A stretch of 8,732 bases of DNA from an uncultured Alphaproteobacteria bacterium (GTDB lineage: Bacteria > Pseudomonadota > Alphaproteobacteria > RF32 > CAG-239): NCBI GenBank assembly GCA_944391355.1, contig CALXTG010000145.1, forward strand, positions 1 through 8,732. Reading direction: 5' to 3'. Numbering within the stretch: position 1 is the stretch's first letter; the number at the start of each line of letters is the position of its first letter. Made by a program: the position numbers and the translations under genes. The notes under the pieces are model-generated. The model was given only the letters and a program-made list of their open reading frames with translations, was not told where the DNA came from and ran no database searches. Below are positions 6,020-8,732 of this stretch, piece by piece.

Positions 6020-8389
6020 CGTAAAATAATTTTTCTGCTTTTGGTCTGGTCTTTTTATCTGTCTCCGGTTCAGGCTCAGACTCCGGCGAATAATGCCGCG
6101 GCGCCGTTGAATTTGACGCAGACTAATAAGCAGCTGGATACGATAACGGCTAAACTTAATTCAGGCAAAGCCAGCAAAGAAGAAACGGCGGATTTTGTCG
6201 ATCAGCTGACGCAAATCCAGAGCGCTTTGGTTCAGGCGCGGCAGAATTATGCGGCCGACCTTGACGCCGTACAAAAAAAGCTTAATGCTTTGGGAACACC
6301 TCCCGAAAAACCGGCCTCCGAACCGGCCGCAATTGCCCGGCAAAGAAAAGATTTTACGACGCAGGCCGACAACAACAAAGCCCAGATTGCACAAATTGAC
6401 CTGCAAAATGCCAAAATCGATGAAATCAACGGTTTGATTCTGAAAATCCGCAACCGGCAGCTGCTGGATAATATTCTGGTCAAGCAGAGTTCAATTTTTC
6501 ATCCGCAGGAATTTTGGCAATCTCTCAGTAAATTTGCCGATTTTGTTTTTGATCTGGTGCAATCGCCGTTAAACTGGTATCAGAATCTCAGCGCCGAGCG
6601 TCAGGAAACGGTTAAAAACAATATACTGACGGTTATTATCGTTATGTTCGGCGCCTTAATCGCCGGATATCTGCTGAGCCGCTATATTAAACGCTGGTTC
6701 GGTTATAAGGCGGATATCGAACGCCCCGACTACTCACAAAAAGTCAGAGCCGGCATTTGGATGTTTATTGCCCGCGGCGCCATTCCGGCGGCGATTATCG
6801 GCGCTTTCCTGTTCTGGCTCAAAAATAATCCCTTTGTCAACGGTGATTCTTTCGGCCTGCTGTTGAATACCGCGGCGCGTTATCTGCTCTACTATTATCT
6901 GACCAAGGCCGTGGTCAGGGTTCTTTTTACGCCGGCCAACGAGAAATGGCGGATTATCGAAGTTCCCGACGAGTGCGCCAAAGCCATCAGTTCGTCTCTG
7001 ATTTTTTCATCGGCGGCGATCTGCATCGTCTCTTTTTTCCAAAGTCTTGCCGATCATATGAACTATGACAGCTCAATCATTTATTCTCTGAAAATTTTTG
7101 CCAATGCCGTGAAGGCTTTCTGCGTTGTTCTGGTTGCCCGGCGCGCCTTGTATAACAACCAAACCCTTTCCGACGACGAAATCAGCGAAGACACGCCGGT
7201 AGCCGAGCTCAGCACCTCATCCAAAGTCAGCCTGTTTATTGCCTTTGCGATGGGAGCGGCATTTCTTTTGTCCCTGTTCGGCTATATCAGGCTCTCGGAA
7301 TATATAATCAACCGCTTTATCGTTTCGGCCATTGCCATCGGCATTTTCTATATCATCGACAAACTTTTGCGCGGCATATTCCACCGGCTGCTGCTGTTTC
7401 GCTTCTGGGTGCGGACTTTCCGCATTAACCGCCGGACCTTGGTAAAAACCGAATTTTGGTTCGGCCTGCTGCTGACGCCGGTTATCTGGATTTTTGCCAT
7501 CCTCGCGCTGCTGGCGGTTTGGGGGGTATCGGTCGATCTGCTGCTGGCAAGAGTTAAAAGCTTTTTAGTCGGGTTTAATATCGGCGGAATCCATATTTCC
7601 ATCACTTCGATTTTGCTCGGGCTGATTTGCTTCTTTATTATGCTGTCGCTGTTTAAAATGCTGAAGAACAGTTTTATCAGCGGCAACTTAAGCAAAATAG
7701 AAATGAGCGACGGGCTGCGCAACTCCGTGGTTTCTTCAATAAGTTTTCTCGGGTTTATTGTCTCGGGTCTGCTGGCGATCGCCGTTATGGGCGGAAGCTT
7801 AAGCAGCATTGCCATTATCGCCGGCGCCTTATCTTTCGGGGTCGGTCTCGGCCTGCAGAATATGGTCAGCAACCTGGCCGCCGGTATGACTATTTTATGG
7901 GAAAGGCCGATTAAAATCGGCGACTGGGTGGTTATTAACGGTCAGGAAGGCATTGTCAGACAAATCAATATGCGCTCAACCGAGCTGGAGGCCGGCGACA
8001 AATCGACGATTATTATTCCTAATTCAGACATTCTTTCCAAAAGCCTGGTCAATTATACCTATAACGGCCGCTCGGGACGCGTAGCGGTAAAGGTCGGCGT
8101 CGGCTATGAAAGCGATATCGCGCAGGTACGCAAGGCTTTATTGGAAATTGCCGCGTCAAACAAAAATGTTCTGCCCAATCCGGCGCCGGCCGTCTCGATT
8201 AACAACCTCGGCGACAGCAGTCTGGAATTTCAGCTGGTCTGTTTTACGGCCAATGTTTTTAACCGCGGCGCCATCGGCGACGATCTGCGGGAGAAAATCA
8301 TTACCCGTTTCCGGGAATTGAACATCAATATCCCCTTCCCGCAGCGAACCGTTTATCTGGAAAACCCGGAAGCGGCAAAAAACAGCTGA
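6017..8389 (+). CDS. Large MscS-family mechanosensitive channel with periplasmic domain
   Basis: Membrane-tension-gated channel that releases solutes on hypo-osmotic shock. From ATG 6017 it has 790 residues. Residues 1-20 are a signal peptide ending VQA before Gln21. Residues 21 to about 195 are a hydrophilic, Gln/Ala/Lys-rich, probably coiled-coil periplasmic region. About eleven membrane segments follow, roughly at 200-222, 246-268, 280-304, 326-344, 354-376, 401-421, 429-449, 479-504, 524-546, 574-592 and the pore helix 595-624. The pore helix holds the Gly/Ala-rich packing sequence GALSFGVGLGLQNMVSNLAA (603-622), then ERPIKIGDWV (629-638) and the MscS beta and C-terminal domain to the end. 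The size and layout resemble the MscK/MscM class of large MscS relatives rather than E. coli MscS (286 residues). A TTG at 5969 would add 16 residues and destroy the signal peptide context; GAGGG at 6006-6010 supports 6017. The subfamily is not certain, so no symbol is given. Confidence 0.93.
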   Translation: MRKIIFLLLVWSFYLSPVQAQTPANNAAAPLNLTQTNKQLDTITAKLNSGKASKEETADFVDQLTQIQSALVQARQNYAADLDAVQKKLNALGTPPEKPASEPAAIARQRKDFTTQADNNKAQIAQIDLQNAKIDEINGLILKIRNRQLLDNILVKQSSIFHPQEFWQSLSKFADFVFDLVQSPLNWYQNLSAERQETVKNNILTVIIVMFGALIAGYLLSRYIKRWFGYKADIERPDYSQKVRAGIWMFIARGAIPAAIIGAFLFWLKNNPFVNGDSFGLLLNTAARYLLYYYLTKAVVRVLFTPANEKWRIIEVPDECAKAISSSLIFSSAAICIVSFFQSLADHMNYDSSIIYSLKIFANAVKAFCVVLVARRALYNNQTLSDDEISEDTPVAELSTSSKVSLFIAFAMGAAFLLSLFGYIRLSEYIINRFIVSAIAIGIFYIIDKLLRGIFHRLLLFRFWVRTFRINRRTLVKTEFWFGLLLTPVIWIFAILALLAVWGVSVDLLLARVKSFLVGFNIGGIHISITSILLGLICFFIMLSLFKMLKNSFISGNLSKIEMSDGLRNSVVSSISFLGFIVSGLLAIAVMGGSLSSIAIIAGALSFGVGLGLQNMVSNLAAGMTILWERPIKIGDWVVINGQEGIVRQINMRSTELEAGDKSTIIIPNSDILSKSLVNYTYNGRSGRVAVKVGVGYESDIAQVRKALLEIAASNKNVLPNPAPAVSINNLGDSSLEFQLVCFTANVFNRGAIGDDLREKIITRFRELNINIPFPQRTVYLENPEAAKNS

Positions 8390-8417
8390 CTTTTCAGAAA
8401 TAAAAGGCTAAGGTCTT

Positions 8418-8433
8418 CTCAGAGAGGTCTGAG
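8418..8433 (+). promoter_or_regulatory. Hairpin presenting the ribosome binding site in its loop
   Basis: CTCAGA at 8418-8423 pairs with TCTGAG at 8428-8433, leaving a GAGG tetraloop at 8424-8427. That loop is the Shine-Dalgarno of the lipoprotein gene starting at 8436, 8 bases downstream. The 6-bp stem could display or restrain the site; any regulatory effect is conjecture. Confidence 0.4.
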
Positions 8434-8435
8434 CA

Positions 8436-8732
8436 ATGTTCAAATTAATGGCAGCAATTCTGATATTGTCGGGATGCACAGCGATAAAAGCGCCGGCGGA
8501 TTTTAAGCAGGTGGAAATTACCACCCGGAACTTCAATTTGGCCGTTTGGCAGAAAATTACAGATCCGGACGGTGTTTATAAAATCTATATTGAAGGCGAC
8601 GGCCATGCCTTTAACGCCCGCGGCCGCGCTACAAACGATCCGACCCCGCGCGGCAGGCTGTTACGGGAAATTGCTTTCGGCGACAAAAGCCCGAATGTCG
8701 TATATCTGGCGCGTCCCTGTCAATATGTCAAA
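8436..8732 (+). CDS. Lipoprotein of alpha/beta-hydrolase type, 3' end outside window
   Basis: The first 99 residues are present and the frame is open to the window edge. The N-terminus MFKLMAAILILSGC is a lipoprotein signal with the lipobox LSGC, lipidated at Cys14, so the protein should be exported and membrane-attached. The stretch IYIEGDGHAF (50-59), the motif NDPTPR (67-72) and VVYLARPCQYV (88-98) match a pattern I know from putative alpha/beta hydrolases of proteobacteria. The nucleophile Ser and the rest of the catalytic triad would lie beyond the window, so activity and substrate cannot be judged. The ATG has AGAGG just upstream, held in a hairpin loop. It starts 46 bases after the channel gene with no strong terminator between, so the two may be co-transcribed. 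The family call is by memory of motifs and is moderately sure. Confidence 0.8.
   Translation, partial: MFKLMAAILILSGCTAIKAPADFKQVEITTRNFNLAVWQKITDPDGVYKIYIEGDGHAFNARGRATNDPTPRGRLLREIAFGDKSPNVVYLARPCQYVK

Noticed and set aside
7348..7872. Antisense ORF of 174 codons opposite the mscS-type gene
   Set aside because: It lies entirely within a well-conserved coding region on the + strand and its translation (Lys/Arg/Ser/Pro-rich) resembles no family; it is a shadow frame.
8390..8412. CTTTT/AAAAG pairing after the channel gene as a terminator
   Set aside because: Only five A-T-rich pairs with a loop and no T-run; too weak to stop transcription.

Overview
The window reads as chromosomal DNA of an alphaproteobacterium with moderate GC content. 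The best clues are the gene order opgG - small ORF - opgH, which matches the opgGIH layout known from Rhodobacter sphaeroides, and the compact, N-terminally short OpgH. The lineage call is an inference; no rRNA or tRNA gene is present. All genes lie on the + strand.

Layout: (1) 26-1021 encodes GpsA, the NAD(P)-dependent glycerol-3-phosphate dehydrogenase that feeds phospholipid synthesis. (2) 1022-1201 is non-coding and holds two short direct repeats, a perfect 10-bp inverted repeat and a plausible promoter. (3) 1202-1768 encodes a membrane-anchored, LEA-like protein made of 11-residue units arranged in a 44-residue super-repeat. A strong internal Shine-Dalgarno and ATG just before the repeats could give a second, soluble form. 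A strong intrinsic terminator (1778-1812) closes this unit. (4) 1895-5927 is an overlapping three-gene operon: opgG, a small cysteine-containing unknown gene in the opgI position, and opgH. (5) After an 89-base gap, 6017-8389 encodes a 790-residue MscS-family channel with a signal peptide, a periplasmic coiled region and about eleven membrane segments. (6) 8436 to the window end is the start of a lipoprotein of the alpha/beta-hydrolase type.

Taken together, the window looks like an envelope and osmotic-adaptation neighbourhood. OpgG and OpgH make osmoregulated periplasmic glucans, which accumulate at low external osmolarity. The MscS-type channel would relieve turgor on hypo-osmotic shock. 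The LEA-like protein belongs to a class usually tied to water loss or protein and membrane protection. GpsA supplies sn-glycerol-3-phosphate for phospholipids, including phosphatidylglycerol, the donor of phosphoglycerol decorations on glucans in some bacteria. The functional link among all of them is inferred from adjacency.

Two database-style starts should be moved. opgG most likely begins at 1895 rather than 1850, and the mscS-type gene at 6017 rather than the TTG at 5969. In each case the downstream ATG has a good ribosome binding site and the upstream codon falls inside the predicted promoter. The most interesting items are the two-start LEA-like repeat gene and the unknown small gene coupled between opgG and opgH.
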